Shown: in pieces, positions 38,500 to 50,538 of the stretch
Layout: each line of letters starts with the position of its first letter
Position numbering within the stretch: position 1 is the stretch's first letter
From: Himantopus leucocephalus
Taxonomy: Eukaryota; Chordata; Aves; Charadriiformes; Recurvirostridae
Length of the DNA: 64,000 nucleotides
Assembly: GCA_003993805.1 (NCBI GenBank)
Contig: RSEF01000003.1
Location: forward strand, 86,021,090-86,085,089
Direction: 5' to 3'
Made by a program: the position numbers and the translations under genes
Notes under the pieces: generated by a model
Database searches by the model: none
What the model was told of the DNA's origin: nothing
What the model saw: only the letters and a program-made list of their open reading frames with translations

Positions 38500-38562
38500 G
38501 GTTGGACTTGATGATCTTAAAGGTCCCTTCCAACCTCAACAATTCTATGATTCTATGATTTT
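38500..38562 (+). mobile_element. CR1 3'-tail fragment, very short
   Basis: The sequence reads GGTTGGACTTGATGATCTTA, then AAGGTCCCTTCCAACCTCAA and a terminal ATTCTATGATTCTATGATT. Only the last about 60 bp of the element are present. Confidence 0.9.
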
Positions 38563-41500
38563 CTACACCGGTCAACACTTTGTAAAAATAATCACACACC
38601 ATCCAGGGCAAATATATAAGTAACACTCCATCAGCGGGCACCAGACAGCCGGGGTTTATTTGGGTTTTTCAAAGAGATTTAGGAGACACTGAATGACATG
38701 CTGAGAGTTAAGGCAAAGCACAAGCTTCAGTGACCCACAGGATTTTGGGGAACTGATACTGCCTACCAAGTCACTAAAACTTTTGGCTCATGAAACTGTG
38801 GCCAATAGTCCTGGCAGTCATCCCGTGCTCCCGGAGGGTGGTAACGTGCTGTCACTGAAAAGGAATTTGAATTTTAAGAGCATCCTTGAAAATGCTCTTA
38901 AAACTCTTTGTTCAGTCTGAAAGATAAAAGTAATTAAAGGCACCTCTCTGTGGATGTAAAGGACAAGTCAAGCTATGATCTGAGAAATGTTCATGGGACA
39001 GATGGCACATACACAAGCTAAGGAGTCAGTTATGGCCATGCAGGTCTCTCTATGTGAAGGAGGAGAAGGAAAATAAAAAAGAGTTGAACGTCCTGGTGGG
39101 AAGCTGAGAGGCACTAAGAGCTTTCAGAGGACGCAAGGGATGGATACCACATTACGGTTGTCAAATTGCCCAAGGAGCTGCGTGCTTCTCAGGCAGTCTG
39201 TGAAACCTCAGAGTTAGTCAACGGGGCTCACAAAGGGTGGCAAGCTGTATTTGATTGCTGTCACAAATTCACTAGGCTTGTCCAGTAAGGTCCATGATGA
39301 CACAGTCAACATATTTTCTCTTTGATGTAATGAAGAAAGATTTTTGGCTCTGTTGGTCATAAGTGATGTTAATGACACTTAAAGTTCTTCATTGATTCCA
39401 AAAGATCCAAGTTTGACTCTCTGCTTCTGAAGCCCTTTATATTACCTTTAGATAGGAGAAAGGAATTTTTTGAATGATGCTAAGTATCTGCAAAACCACA
39501 GAGATGTATGCCTGAAGAAGAGTTTTGAAAAGACCCATCCCATGAAAGTGATGGATGTGCTCAGGAAATATCGGTGTATGATTGTATCCTAAGTATTTTC
39601 CAAAGCATACATCTTGCATGCATGCTTAAAGATCAGCTGAAAACCAGCCTGTAATTTATTTTCCAAAATCATTTTCTCCATCAGCTTTCAATCGTGTTTG
39701 CCCTCAAAAGGTAAGGGTCGGGGAGAGGGGACAGAGCATCTAAGAATGTCCATTAATGTTAATGTGGGCATTATTGTCCCAAGTGCCACTACCTTCTGTA
39801 CAGATTACGTACCAACTAACAGGCATGCTTTTTGGTAGGTTTGCTAGAATATGGGTACAATTTTCAAAAACATCAAAAAGGCTTAGAAAACAGGAAACAT
39901 GGGCTTCTTAATATCAATCACTTCTGAAGAAAAAACTTAGAAGAGCCTTTATCTTTACTGCAGATTACATTGTAAGGCTAGAGATACCTGAATTATCTCA
40001 GAGCTGGTTAACTGAGACACCTGTAGCTCTGGCTCTAGCCACAGCTACAAAGAACAGCATCTGGCAGTGTGTGTGTTCTATAGTTAGTTTTCCATTGGGT
40101 GGCTCCACTGGGTTTGAGGTACGCTAATGTATTATTTCCTGAAGGAAGAGCAGAGGAATACAGGCTTTTGAAACAGTTCTAGCCAGTGCTAGGGCTCCTA
40201 GCAGCATTAAGTGAAATCTTGTCCAAGGCCAGTCTTTTTTCTCTTGTATTTTTCCCAGCTATTGAATTTGCCTTTGTTCTCTTGCGACTCTGAACTGTGA
40301 CTTGGCAACGTGAGATTGGCAAGTGAAGGCATTTTTCAAACTGATAGGAGATGCTGCACAAAATGCCAGCTGACTGGAGATTCAGCTGTCGTGGCATATA
40401 TAAAAGCTAGCTCTACGTTATGTAAAAGCAATAGATGATTATCTTTGTAATACTTTTTGAGTTTCAGTTGAAAACGCAGTGAAGAACAAATGAATGCATC
40501 CTGCCTTTTTTTTTTTTTCCCATCTCGTCTGGTTCTGTTTCCTGGCTTGCCGCAGTTCTGTAAAGGTACATGAGTTTGCAGTTTGTCTAAGCATGCCAGA
40601 AAGAACAAGTTGACTGGAAGGAATAAATACTGAAATACTGAAAGTGCAAAAAAGTGAGCAAGCTACTTTTCTGTCACTGTGGAATGGTAACATTTTTTTT
40701 AAAGTTTTACTTGTAGCCTCAAAAATGTCGAGGTATTATGCAGTTCCTATTCATTGGAATAAGAATATATAAATATAACAAGCCATGCCCCTGTATTTTT
40801 GCAAATACTAAAAACTGGCTTTTTTGCATTAAAATCACTATTAAGTACTGAAACTGTTTTCCATTCAAGAAAGCACTCACAGCCTAATATCATTTAGCCC
40901 AGCTTAAATGCACCCAAGACCTCCACGCCCAGTGTGATCAGTTCCCAGTTATGGTAATAACTATCATCAGCAAATTTATATTAGAAGCAACAAAACATAT
41001 CCAGCACTGAAAACTTAGCTGGGATATTTTCTTTTCTCCAGTACGACCTAAAGACGATTTAACCATCTTAACAACTGCTTTGTGGCCATTTTCCCTGGCA
41101 CCACATTCATTTTAAAATGTCATGTTTATTTACTTGGTATCAGCATCCTGAACTTCAGGGTATTTCAACCTAGATGTAAAAGAAACAACTTTTGCAAGCC
41201 TGGATCTAATTTCGTGTCATAAAACTCTTCAGGCAGGAAAAGCCTCAGCGAGAACACCTTTGTTACGCTGTCTTGCATCACCTCCTTGGGAGGCTCAGTC
41301 GGGCTGGCAGTTGTGACACTGCCACCTATTCCCCACTCCGCTGTGTTTCAAGTGATACATCTGTGGGGTTTTTTTGTCTCAACATCGCATAACAAAAATA
41401 TTTTAATTCTGTCTTTCAAAGAAGCGTGTAAGTTGTAGAATCAGATTTCTTCCACTTAGGGGAACCCCTATATCTGCGTGCTCGTATTGCCTCGAGGTTA

Positions 41501-41936
41501 TCAGCAACTAGAAGCTGTTTTTTTCAGTTATTTCTTTTACCTTGCTCTTTCTTTTACCTTTTTGGGGTATGAATAGTGCGGGAAAAGACATGGCGACCGA
41601 GNCTGTGACTGTTCTGTCCCAACTGTGAGTCGGAGCAGTCTCAGTTTCTGCTCTCCTCAATCCCCATCAAATAAATTGTGCATATCCATGGTTAACCCTG
41701 AAACCAGTGCGACCCTTCAATGTGCTCCATGTCCATACCACATTTCCGTGGAGGTCATCTGCACCCGGAGAAGGGAAAGAGCTTCAGGAAGCCATTTTAC
41801 CCCCTTCAAGACATTTTTGCTCTGTGAATATGGCACAAGGAGGCCCTAATAAATCAAAGAAGCAAGCCAACAACTTCACCTGTGAGACTTTGCAGGACTG
41901 TGTTGTGCTAGTGTGTTATCAAAAATCTAAAATTAA

Positions 41937-42036
41937 NNNNNNNNNNNNNNNNNNNNNNNNNNNNNNNNNNNNNNNNNNNNNNNNNNNNNNNNNNNNNNNN
42001 NNNNNNNNNNNNNNNNNNNNNNNNNNNNNNNNNNNN
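41937..42036. other. Assembly gap, 100 N
   Basis: Exactly 100 Ns, a conventional placeholder for unknown gap size. Open frames reading through it are meaningless. Confidence 0.99.
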
Positions 42037-45000
42037 TTCTGTTTCTCCTTATCTTCAGAAATTACAAATTTAAATATTTTAGAATTTTGCCCCTTTCATT
42101 CTCACATCTCTCCATCTATTTGGCCATGGAGCGTAACTGCTTTAATTAGGCCCACTGCTTCACTTCCATCTTTTCCATTCTTCTGGCGTCCTGCGATTGA
42201 AATCTTTCAGAGCTAGAAAATGAAAAGAGATGCTGTAAACTTTTGACTGTTTTACTTTTTCTAAAAAACATTCAAAATATTAAGGATGCATAATTTTCTT
42301 CTGAAATTTCAGGTTGAAAGAGAAGAATATTTCAACAAAGGCATAATCTTTTGATGGGAAAATCTTTCAAGTGTAAAAATTCAGCTAACAGTGCTCATGT
42401 TCACAGTACTGAAGTTTTCCGAGCTCACGCTTGGGAAGTCCCTCAGCCACAAATCTCTGCAGGTTTGGGAAAAATATTGGGGAGTTCATGTTTGTATGGA
42501 ATTTAATGTCTTTCTTCAGCAACCTGTGTTGGCCACCATAAGAGACAAAATGCTGGACTAGGCAGACTTTTACTCCAATACTATAACAAGACTTCGGCTC
42601 GTTTTCTGGCATTGAAGTTCTTTCCAATTCCTATTCAGGAATAATAAACCTAATGGGGCAGACCTCAAGCCATTTATGGCATCAAACTGATAATTATAAC
42701 AGACTTTATAATTTAAAATGCACGTAATACCCATAAAGGATACTAAAATAGTTCAGTAAGCCCAGTAGCATTAACTTTCAATGCCTAGCTGGTGATGACA
42801 CACATCGTGCTCCATTATTGCATTAAATCCTTAAAACTAGCATATTTTTTAAGCACGCGATCTTAGTCAGAGAAAGATGAGGTGGTTTGATCCTGACATT
42901 AATTTTATTAGATTCAGAGTGCCGGAACAGACTCTTCTTCAACATATAATTGCAGAGGATCTTGTGATTCTTGGCCACGACATCACAGCAACAGAGAAAG
43001 GAAAAATTAAGGACATGCGCTCCTTTCGAAATACTCAATCACTCCATTAACTCCCTTTGCTTTGCCATCTCTCACTATATTGGACTTATGGATAGACAAT
43101 GGACTTCCAAGGGATACAAAAATTGGACCTGAGTGAGAGGTTCTTGTATTGAAGCAATAGTGAGAAATTACACACATGGTTGTGTTGACAACCATGAACT
43201 AAGGGACGGAGATTCTCAAAGCTGCAAGAAGCAGTCAGGAAAAGTCAAAGATTTGCCTTTCATACATAGAGATTTACATACACCCACCTGCCACTGTGGT
43301 CTTGGAGACTCTTTTCAAGCATGGCAGAAATATAAATATGTATTAGAGTTGTGTCTTCACTGGTTTATTCAACCAATTAGAGCATAGGGAACCTGCTGTG
43401 AATTCTGAAGTACTTTCTTTAACTAGGTATGGTAAACCACCACTAATACAGTATACGAAGAGGACAGTTCTATAGTGCAGGCAAGCTTATTTTGTGTACC
43501 AAGCATGCATTTTTCTTTTCTGCATTTTATTCCATCATCTCTACCCACCTTGATTTATTATAACTAGCTCCCCTCTTCACTCAGTTTTACAATCTGCTTT
43601 GAAACAGAGGTATCTCCTGTAGCCTTTTGCTTGGGCAAGCCTTTGCCCAAACTCTTTAAACTTAATTTAGTCTTTCCGCAGAAGTCAGCGTACATCTAGC
43701 CTCCAAATCACTTTTACTGCTCTTTTTTTTTTTTCTGTCTTCTTTCTTTCTTGTCATTTTTTCTAGTCATAGGATGCCAGAATGGAATGCAGTATTTCAG
43801 GCGTAGTCACCGGTGCTAGCAGGGAGGGAAAGTATAATTTTCCTCCTTTGCTGACAGCATGTGCGACCCCCACAAAATAATCACTGTCCTCCTTGTTCCT
43901 CCCACCCCCTTCCAGTTTCTAAATATGCATTCCTTTCAAAACACCTGGGATGTAGTAACCCAGAAAGATGCAAATACTGGAGATAAAGCAGGAGAAGGCT
44001 GGGAAGGCAAAGCAAAAGAGGAAGAGTTCGGTAGAGGAGGACTTTATAAGCCCACACGCATGACGGTGGTCAAGAGCAGGTAACAAAGGATCAGTGGTCA
44101 TGGAGGAAAAGAAGCAGGGAACCGATTCACCAGGCTTTTTAATCTTGTAAATTCAATCATACTTGTAACTAAGCGGAGGCAAATCCTAACCAGGCAGCGA
44201 GGTTGCATTTTGCATCTGCTTTGTCAGATCGTAAACAACAGCACAACATGTAAGACAGTGGAGAATCAAACCCCATATGTTCTCAAATCTGCTGAGCCTT
44301 TTATATGCTTTTTTTTTTTTTAATGGGGAATTCATCAAATTCAGCTCTTCCCTACAAAGAGTTCCCGTTTCAACAGCTGAACGTGTTTTCATCAAAAAGG
44401 CTTTACACGGAAATACTCCCAACTTGCAGTCCTCTGCAGTGAGAGCTCCCACAGCCCTTGGTGCTGAAGCCAGACGCTCTTCCCTGCTGGGGAGAAGCAG
44501 GGCAAACCGGGAAACACCCTTGGCACCGCGAGCGGCTGCGAAACCTCGGCACGGCACAGCCTGCGGAGTGAGGAACGAGTGGGACTGTCGTCTGAAGTGT
44601 GAGGAACACATTGGCCCAGATTCCCTGCAGATCTGGGTTTCTGCTTTTCGGAGCCAGGAGGGAAAGCAACGGCGTTTCAGCTCTCCCTTCCTTCCCCCAC
44701 TGCAGCTAGGCGACTGCCCTAACCTATGCCATCTTTTAGAAGTCCCCTAGATACCAGTAGCAGATGTGAGCTGGAACCCAGCACCTCGATCCAACCAAGT
44801 GCCTTCCCCACACACTACAGCTAAGACAAAATTGCAAGTTGGCTCAAGAACCAGGATTTTGTGTTCAGCATCGGCTGAGAGTGACTGTGTGCAGCACGGC
44901 AGGTCACCATGGCAGAGAGGAACGCTAATCCAACAGACCATCCACTCTGCCAACTTCCCAGCGTTGCCATCAGACTTCCAGGTTGCTGCTCCTTGAAAGG

Positions 45001-48000
45001 ACGTCTCAAGTGGACGTGAACAACACACAAGCTTGCTAGCTGAAGCCTGCTCACATAAACCGCCCTGCAGTGAGAATCGGAGGAATGCAGAGTAATCAGA
45101 AGGCAAGTCCTTTTAGTCCTTCAAAAAGGACTAAAATCAGAAGGCTTAATTTGCAGAAGGAAGAGTTTTACTGGCTGTAGCAATTTAAGTAGAATTTACA
45201 TTAAACTTAGTCTATGTCATAGCACTAAACCTCAAATTGTTAAAATCAAAATAATGAAAAAAATATAAATTTAAAATCCATATAGCAATCTATCAAAGGT
45301 AGCTTGAAAGTAAAAGACATGAATTGTTCCTGAGCAAGGAAAGAATAAAACCAGGATTGAAAGTTCAGCCTGACCTGTTCAAGCATGTCAAATTCTCAGT
45401 TATATTCTGATGAACTTGCAAGCGGTTATTCAATTTGGCTCACGTTGCAGATACTCTACATGTCAGAGCATGCGGAGCTGGAGGACGGACAGAGGGATGC
45501 ACACGCAACGGTAGCACCTGGAACACAGCAGGTCCTCTCCCCAAGGCGTTTTTCCTAGTGTGTTCTTTACCCCATCTCTGGTAGCCAGCTTTGCTGGAGG
45601 AAGTCACCATCATTTCCTTCTCATTTGAGCAACAAATTTTAACAATAAACCACTTCCGTGAAACAGAGAGAACAGGTAAAGAGTCTGCCTTCACAGTTTC
45701 ACCACTATTCAGTGTTGCTAATATTCAGGTGGGGGCACTTTGTCTCCTATCATCCCTTCAGTCTGCACCTAAAGCACGCAGGAGCCCCCAGAATTTGCAG
45801 TAGTCCATTATTACAGATAGCTAGTTAACAGATTTTTAAAGACCCCCCAAAAAGTTACTTTTAGCTAAAATCTTCTTTCTGTTAGTACGGCAAAAGGTTA
45901 GTATGTTTCCACAGTATTAAAGATCAGCATTTTTTCTATTAGACTGACTTTTGATATTTCAACATAAAAATGGATAGCGAACAAGAAAATGCAAACATGG
46001 TCTTGTCTTCTATAGCAGTTAATGGCTGCATGATTTCCACATAGATGCATAGATAATCATAGGATTTATCCTGCATTCATCATATACAGACAGAGAAAAA
46101 CAGAACAGAGCAGCAGATCATTTGGACAGGGTGTTTTTGTGTCTGGAACAAAGTGCTAAATTAAGAAAAAAAAAATTACTTGAAGATTGCCTTCTGTATT
46201 GCTTCAATTTATATAAAAATTTAAAAATATCACAGATGTTTAAGTGCACCTAAAATGAAAACCAGAACATGAATGTTTATGGGTGTGAGCATGTGAATGC
46301 TGAATAAAACATTCAGACAAGAATTCAAGGCAGCATTTGGTTGCCCAAGTATTTTTATGGCACCATTTTGAGAATTCTGATGGTGTTTCTTCAAATGAAA
46401 GCGAGTCCTGAGGGAAACAGAAGGTGTCCTTTGGAGGACCTGCTGGATCTCTCCATGTGAGGAAGCAGATGGAACTTGCAGCTTGTTCTTCCACTTTTGT
46501 GGAAAGATATTTTTGGTAAAAGAAAAGAATTCTGGTATCTGCGCTATTGCTCACTTGGTGTATAATCTTTAGCACATCATAAAAACCCTTCCAAGGCCAC
46601 TTCCTATGAAGTGCTGAATATTTTCATGCAATATTGAGACAACGTAGAAACATCTCACAGAAGAAACACAGATTTCCCTGTCAGTTAAAAAAAAAAAAAA
46701 AATAAAAGACGTTAGCTATTGCATGGAGTCTTGCTCCACACTCTTCCAACTCCTTGGCCATCAGCTGGAGTCAGGCCACTCACAGTCTCATAAAAGGCAT
46801 CCAGCATTGTTTAGTAACTGGCCAAAGGGCTTTGTGAAGATTATTTAGGATGGGATTCATCTTCCAGGTTTTCCTAGGGACAGCGGAGTGACACGAGCAC
46901 CTACAAATGCCACTTTATTCCTTGCTAAGGTGAGAGCCTTAAAAGGGGTACAGCAACTCCAAAAATGTCAAGCAGTGTAGTTCTCACAGGTGGTCCCCAT
47001 GACTCTCTGCATTCCTTCAGGTAGGTGTCACATTTTCACTTTGGGGGAGCTGAAATACTGGGGTACTGTAAGCAGTTCTCATCACTGTCACATGAACCAA
47101 GCTTTAATCTTCTAGAGGAGGACGGTCAGAGGTTTCCTTCATGATTCCAGAAGACCAGCATGTCACCCAGCCTCAGCCTGGAGCTGCAGAACCACCGACA
47201 GACTGAAGCAGTGCCTCAACCCCTCACCTTAACGTGAGCTTCTCAGTCAACCCGTAGGAATATCATCCACAGGAACAGTTTCCTTATGGTAAATTATCTT
47301 CCAGTTTGAGTCCTTTAGCCAAGACCATACCTTTTCAAATACTAGATTTTAACTCGTTCGAAAGTTTTGCATAAACCTTATGCAAAAAACTGTGCAATGA
47401 GATTCTATAGGCTGTGCAATGCAAATTCACAAATCAATCATTGTAATAGCCAAAACTGACCTGAACATACATCAGGGGTTTTTTCTTCTTTTTCATAATA
47501 CAGATTACAAAAACGTCCAGGAAATCAGAAAGTATTCATCAGAAAGTACTGCTTCCTTTTTGGAGAAAAGTTGTTTTACTTAAACAAGAAGAAAAGACAG
47601 CAGATTAACAAGCAGTTTTCTCCCTCTTGCAAGTTTAAGCAGGCTTAGCAGGTGCAATTTACTACTGGAATAACAGGAAATGATAGGAAAATATTTNGAA
47701 GAAAAGACAGCAGATTAACAAGAAGTTTTCTCCCTCTTGCAAGTTTAAGCAGGCTTAGCAGCTGCAATTTACTACTGGAATAACAGGAAATGATAGGAAA
47801 ATATTTGTTATTTATTATTTGCATTACTGCAGCATATGCAAGCACCTGTCAGGGAGCACTCCACGAACACGTAACAAAATCATGTTCCCTGCCCAAAGAG
47901 CAAAGCCGCTGTACAGGGCAAGAGGCACAGACCCATCTAGACAGTCACGGAGAGCCAGGAGCCACTAGGACAACTTTGGTCAGCACCATGAGCAGATCAG

Positions 48001-49200
48001 TGTAATTGCTCTTAATTGTATTTTCCATTAAAATCAACATCGTACCTAAACATTTAAAAAAAAAACCAGTTATGGGTATGCTCAATAAGTATTTATTCTA
48101 TGATTATAGTATGCCATTATACAAAGACATTTGGATTTGGAACTCAAATACCCTTTCATAAACTAAAAAACTCCTGCAGTGTAGTGTCATTCTTTTTCAA
48201 ACTCAACATCAAAGCAATAACTTCCCAAACTTCGGGAACGGCTTGCAAGTCCGAGATATCACTTGTATCACTATTACTTCAGCCACTCTGTATTTCCATT
48301 TCTCCATAATCTTCACCTAAAGAGCATCCCAGTCCATCAGCTGTGCAGCCCCTACCTGCCACCCTGACCCCGGACAGTTTGTGTTCTGCACCGTAATACC
48401 ACTGTCAGGCCAGAGAGGGGAAAGCAGTCCTACAGGTATCAGTGTTTTAGCTCATTATTCCTCAGATTATGGGGCGAATTTTCTCAAGGCTTCATAATGG
48501 ATTCATCTGTTCGTTTTCCCCTATAGATTTTGACAGCTGTAAGATTTCTGCTGACTTTACCAAAAAAAAAGCAGCCTGAAAACAGTAAGGGCCACGCGCA
48601 GAACTGCTGTGCATTTGGGGAAATCTGAACAGAGACAAAAATGGAAGCAGGTTCCCACTTAGTTGATCAGGAAAACGGAAGGAACATAACTGACATACGG
48701 GGAGAAGGAAATCTTGTGTCAGCGGTCATCAGAAGGGTAAGGAAAGCCCAAAGGAGTCACAGATCCAAAGCGCTCGGATTCACGTTGCTGAAACTGTGGT
48801 TATTTGAATATATTGGTATGTCCTCTGTATTAATTAGGTGTTATTTAACTGTCGCAATCACTTCGTAGGGACCAGCGACCCGATGCACCTCCCGTGATAG
48901 CTCCCACCATTCACCTCTTCCCCAAATATCCCCTCTGTGGAGTAACCCAAGCGAGTTCCTCTTCTGCACAACAGCATCTGTACCGCCCGGGTTGTCCAGC
49001 CGTGCCCGGGCAGTTCCGCGACAGCCATAGCAACTGAAACTGGTAAATATTTTACGTATAGATAGGTATTTAGGCTTTTTCCTCACCATAATAAAGTTTA
49101 AATCTCACACTTCAGCCGTCAATTTGCAGATTTTCTTCCTTTTTTTTTTTAATGATTACTATTATTTATTTTATGACTATTAAAGATCCCGGCGGTGTTG
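42037..49200. other. Intergenic DNA upstream of TPBG
   Basis: No exon was supported. It holds a moderately GC-rich, CpG-containing patch (44430-44770), a hairpin flanked by 11-bp direct repeats (45094-45145) and an assembly duplication (47588-47806). The last kilobase rises in G+C towards the TPBG island. Confidence 0.6.
47588..47806. repeat. 109-bp direct duplication around a single N (probable unmerged contig ends)
   Basis: Copies at 47588-47696 and 47698-47806 differ at two positions and are separated only by an N at 47697. Confidence 0.95.
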
Positions 49201-49559
49201 TTTGTTTTTTTTTTTGTGTGGTGGTGTTTAGTTTTGGAGCTTGTTCGGGGCGTTTCGATGCTCCGCCGGGGCCCGCGGACTCCCCTCGCCTCCTCCCCGC
49301 ACCCTGGGCGGGTTTCGGGCGGGTCCCACGGCGCCCCCCGCCCCGCAAATCCCTCGGGATTTCCCGTTCCTGCCGGCCCCGCCGAGCCGAGCGGGAAAAC
49401 TGCGGACCGCGGGACCCAGCAGCCGGGCTGCGGGGCGAGGCACAGGTAGGGACGGCGCTGCCAAGGCGGGGAGCGGGGCGCGGGGCTCCGGTAGCGCTTC
49501 GCCGCCGCCGGCTCTCCCATCGCGGGGCGACGGGGGTTCGCTCCGCGCCGCCCCACCCG

Positions 49560-49615
49560 CCCCCTCCGCCGCGCTGAGGAGAGCTCCACATGGAGCGGCT
49601 CCGCTCGGCGGCAAG
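49560..49615 (+). other. TPBG: Probable 3' end of TPBG non-coding exon 1
   Basis: The sequence GCAAG|GTGAGC gives a strong donor after 49615. A matching acceptor (TTTCGTCTCCTGCCGCAG) ends at 50311, giving a 696-bp intron. From family knowledge, TPBG has a 5' UTR intron and a single coding exon, which agrees. The transcription start is not visible, so the left edge is arbitrary. Confidence 0.5.
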
Positions 49616-50311
49616 GTGAGCCGCCGGCAGCACCACCCGGGCCGGGGGAGGGGGGGGGAGGGTGGGGAATGAGGAGAGAGCGGGGTGGGCCGAGCGAACC
49701 CTCCCGCCGGGCTCCCGGGCGCGGCCGCCCGGCGGCGGCGGAGCAGAGGTGCGGGGGCGGCGGGCGGGGCGCGGGCCGTGGCGGGGCCGCCCATCGGGGC
49801 CGGCGCGGGCGGCGGCTCTCCCCCGGCCGGGGCGGCGGTTGGTTTCTCCTGTCAGCGGAGGCAGGGCCAGGCGCGGCCAGGGTGGGCGCGGAGTCGTCGG
49901 CGGTTCGCTCCGGCGGAGTTTGCTCCGGACGCGGGGCGGGAGGTGAGGGACGGGGGCCGAGACCGGGAACCGGACGGGGCTCGGCTCGGCGGGTGGGTTT
50001 TGCGGGCGGGAGTTTGCCCCGGTCGTGGCGCGGAGCGGAGGGGAGGGAGAGGAGAGCCCCGGGGCGGGGGCGGCGGGTTAGACAGACCCCCTTCGCTCCT
50101 TTCCGCGCTCCGCCAGCGGAGCCGCCGGGCGGGCGGGCGGGAAGGCGGCGGCGTGAGCTGGAAACGGGGGAAAACTTGTTCCTCGGCGGGTTCCCCCGCG
50201 CTGCCCCGGGGCCGCCCGGGCTACCCACGTGTCGGTGTCGGCGGCGGGCGAGGCGGGGGGCCGGCGGGTGGGCGGGCGCGGGCGAGCGGATCCTTTCGTC
50301 TCCTGCCGCAG

Positions 50312-50538
50312 GTCTCGCTGCGGGAAGCGGAGCCGAGCCGGCCCCCGGAGGGGAAGCGCCGCCTGCCCCCCCACACCCCCCTCGGAGAAGGAGCTGCCCG
50401 GAGCCGGCAGCGCCCCGGCGGGAGTCGCCTACCCACCCCCCCCCTCCCCACTCCCCCGCCTTGGTCTCGCCGCGCCGCCCGGAGCCGAAGGCGCCCGGAG
50501 GGGAAAGTTGAGTGCGGGGCCGGGCCGGGCCGGGCGCG
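50312..50538 (+). other. TPBG: TPBG 5' UTR in exon 2
   Basis: This is the interval between the inferred acceptor and the ATG at 50539. It is C-rich (polypyrimidine around 50430-50460), contains no ATG in the coding frame, and ends in GGGCGCG before the start (G at -3). Confidence 0.5.

Larger units (their letters stand above)
32701..41936. other. Intergenic DNA, middle part
   Basis: No exon was supported. It holds an N beside an A run (32708), a C-rich/G-quadruplex-type tract (32826-32851), (TC)7 at 34077-34090, a (TTTG)n tract at about 35775-35797, AT-rich low-complexity DNA at 36495-36555, the CR1 tail at 38500, and a single N at 41602. Confidence 0.6.

Noticed and set aside
41707..42216. 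Plus-strand frame spanning the 100-N gap
   Set aside because: The frame is artificial because a third of it is unknown sequence.
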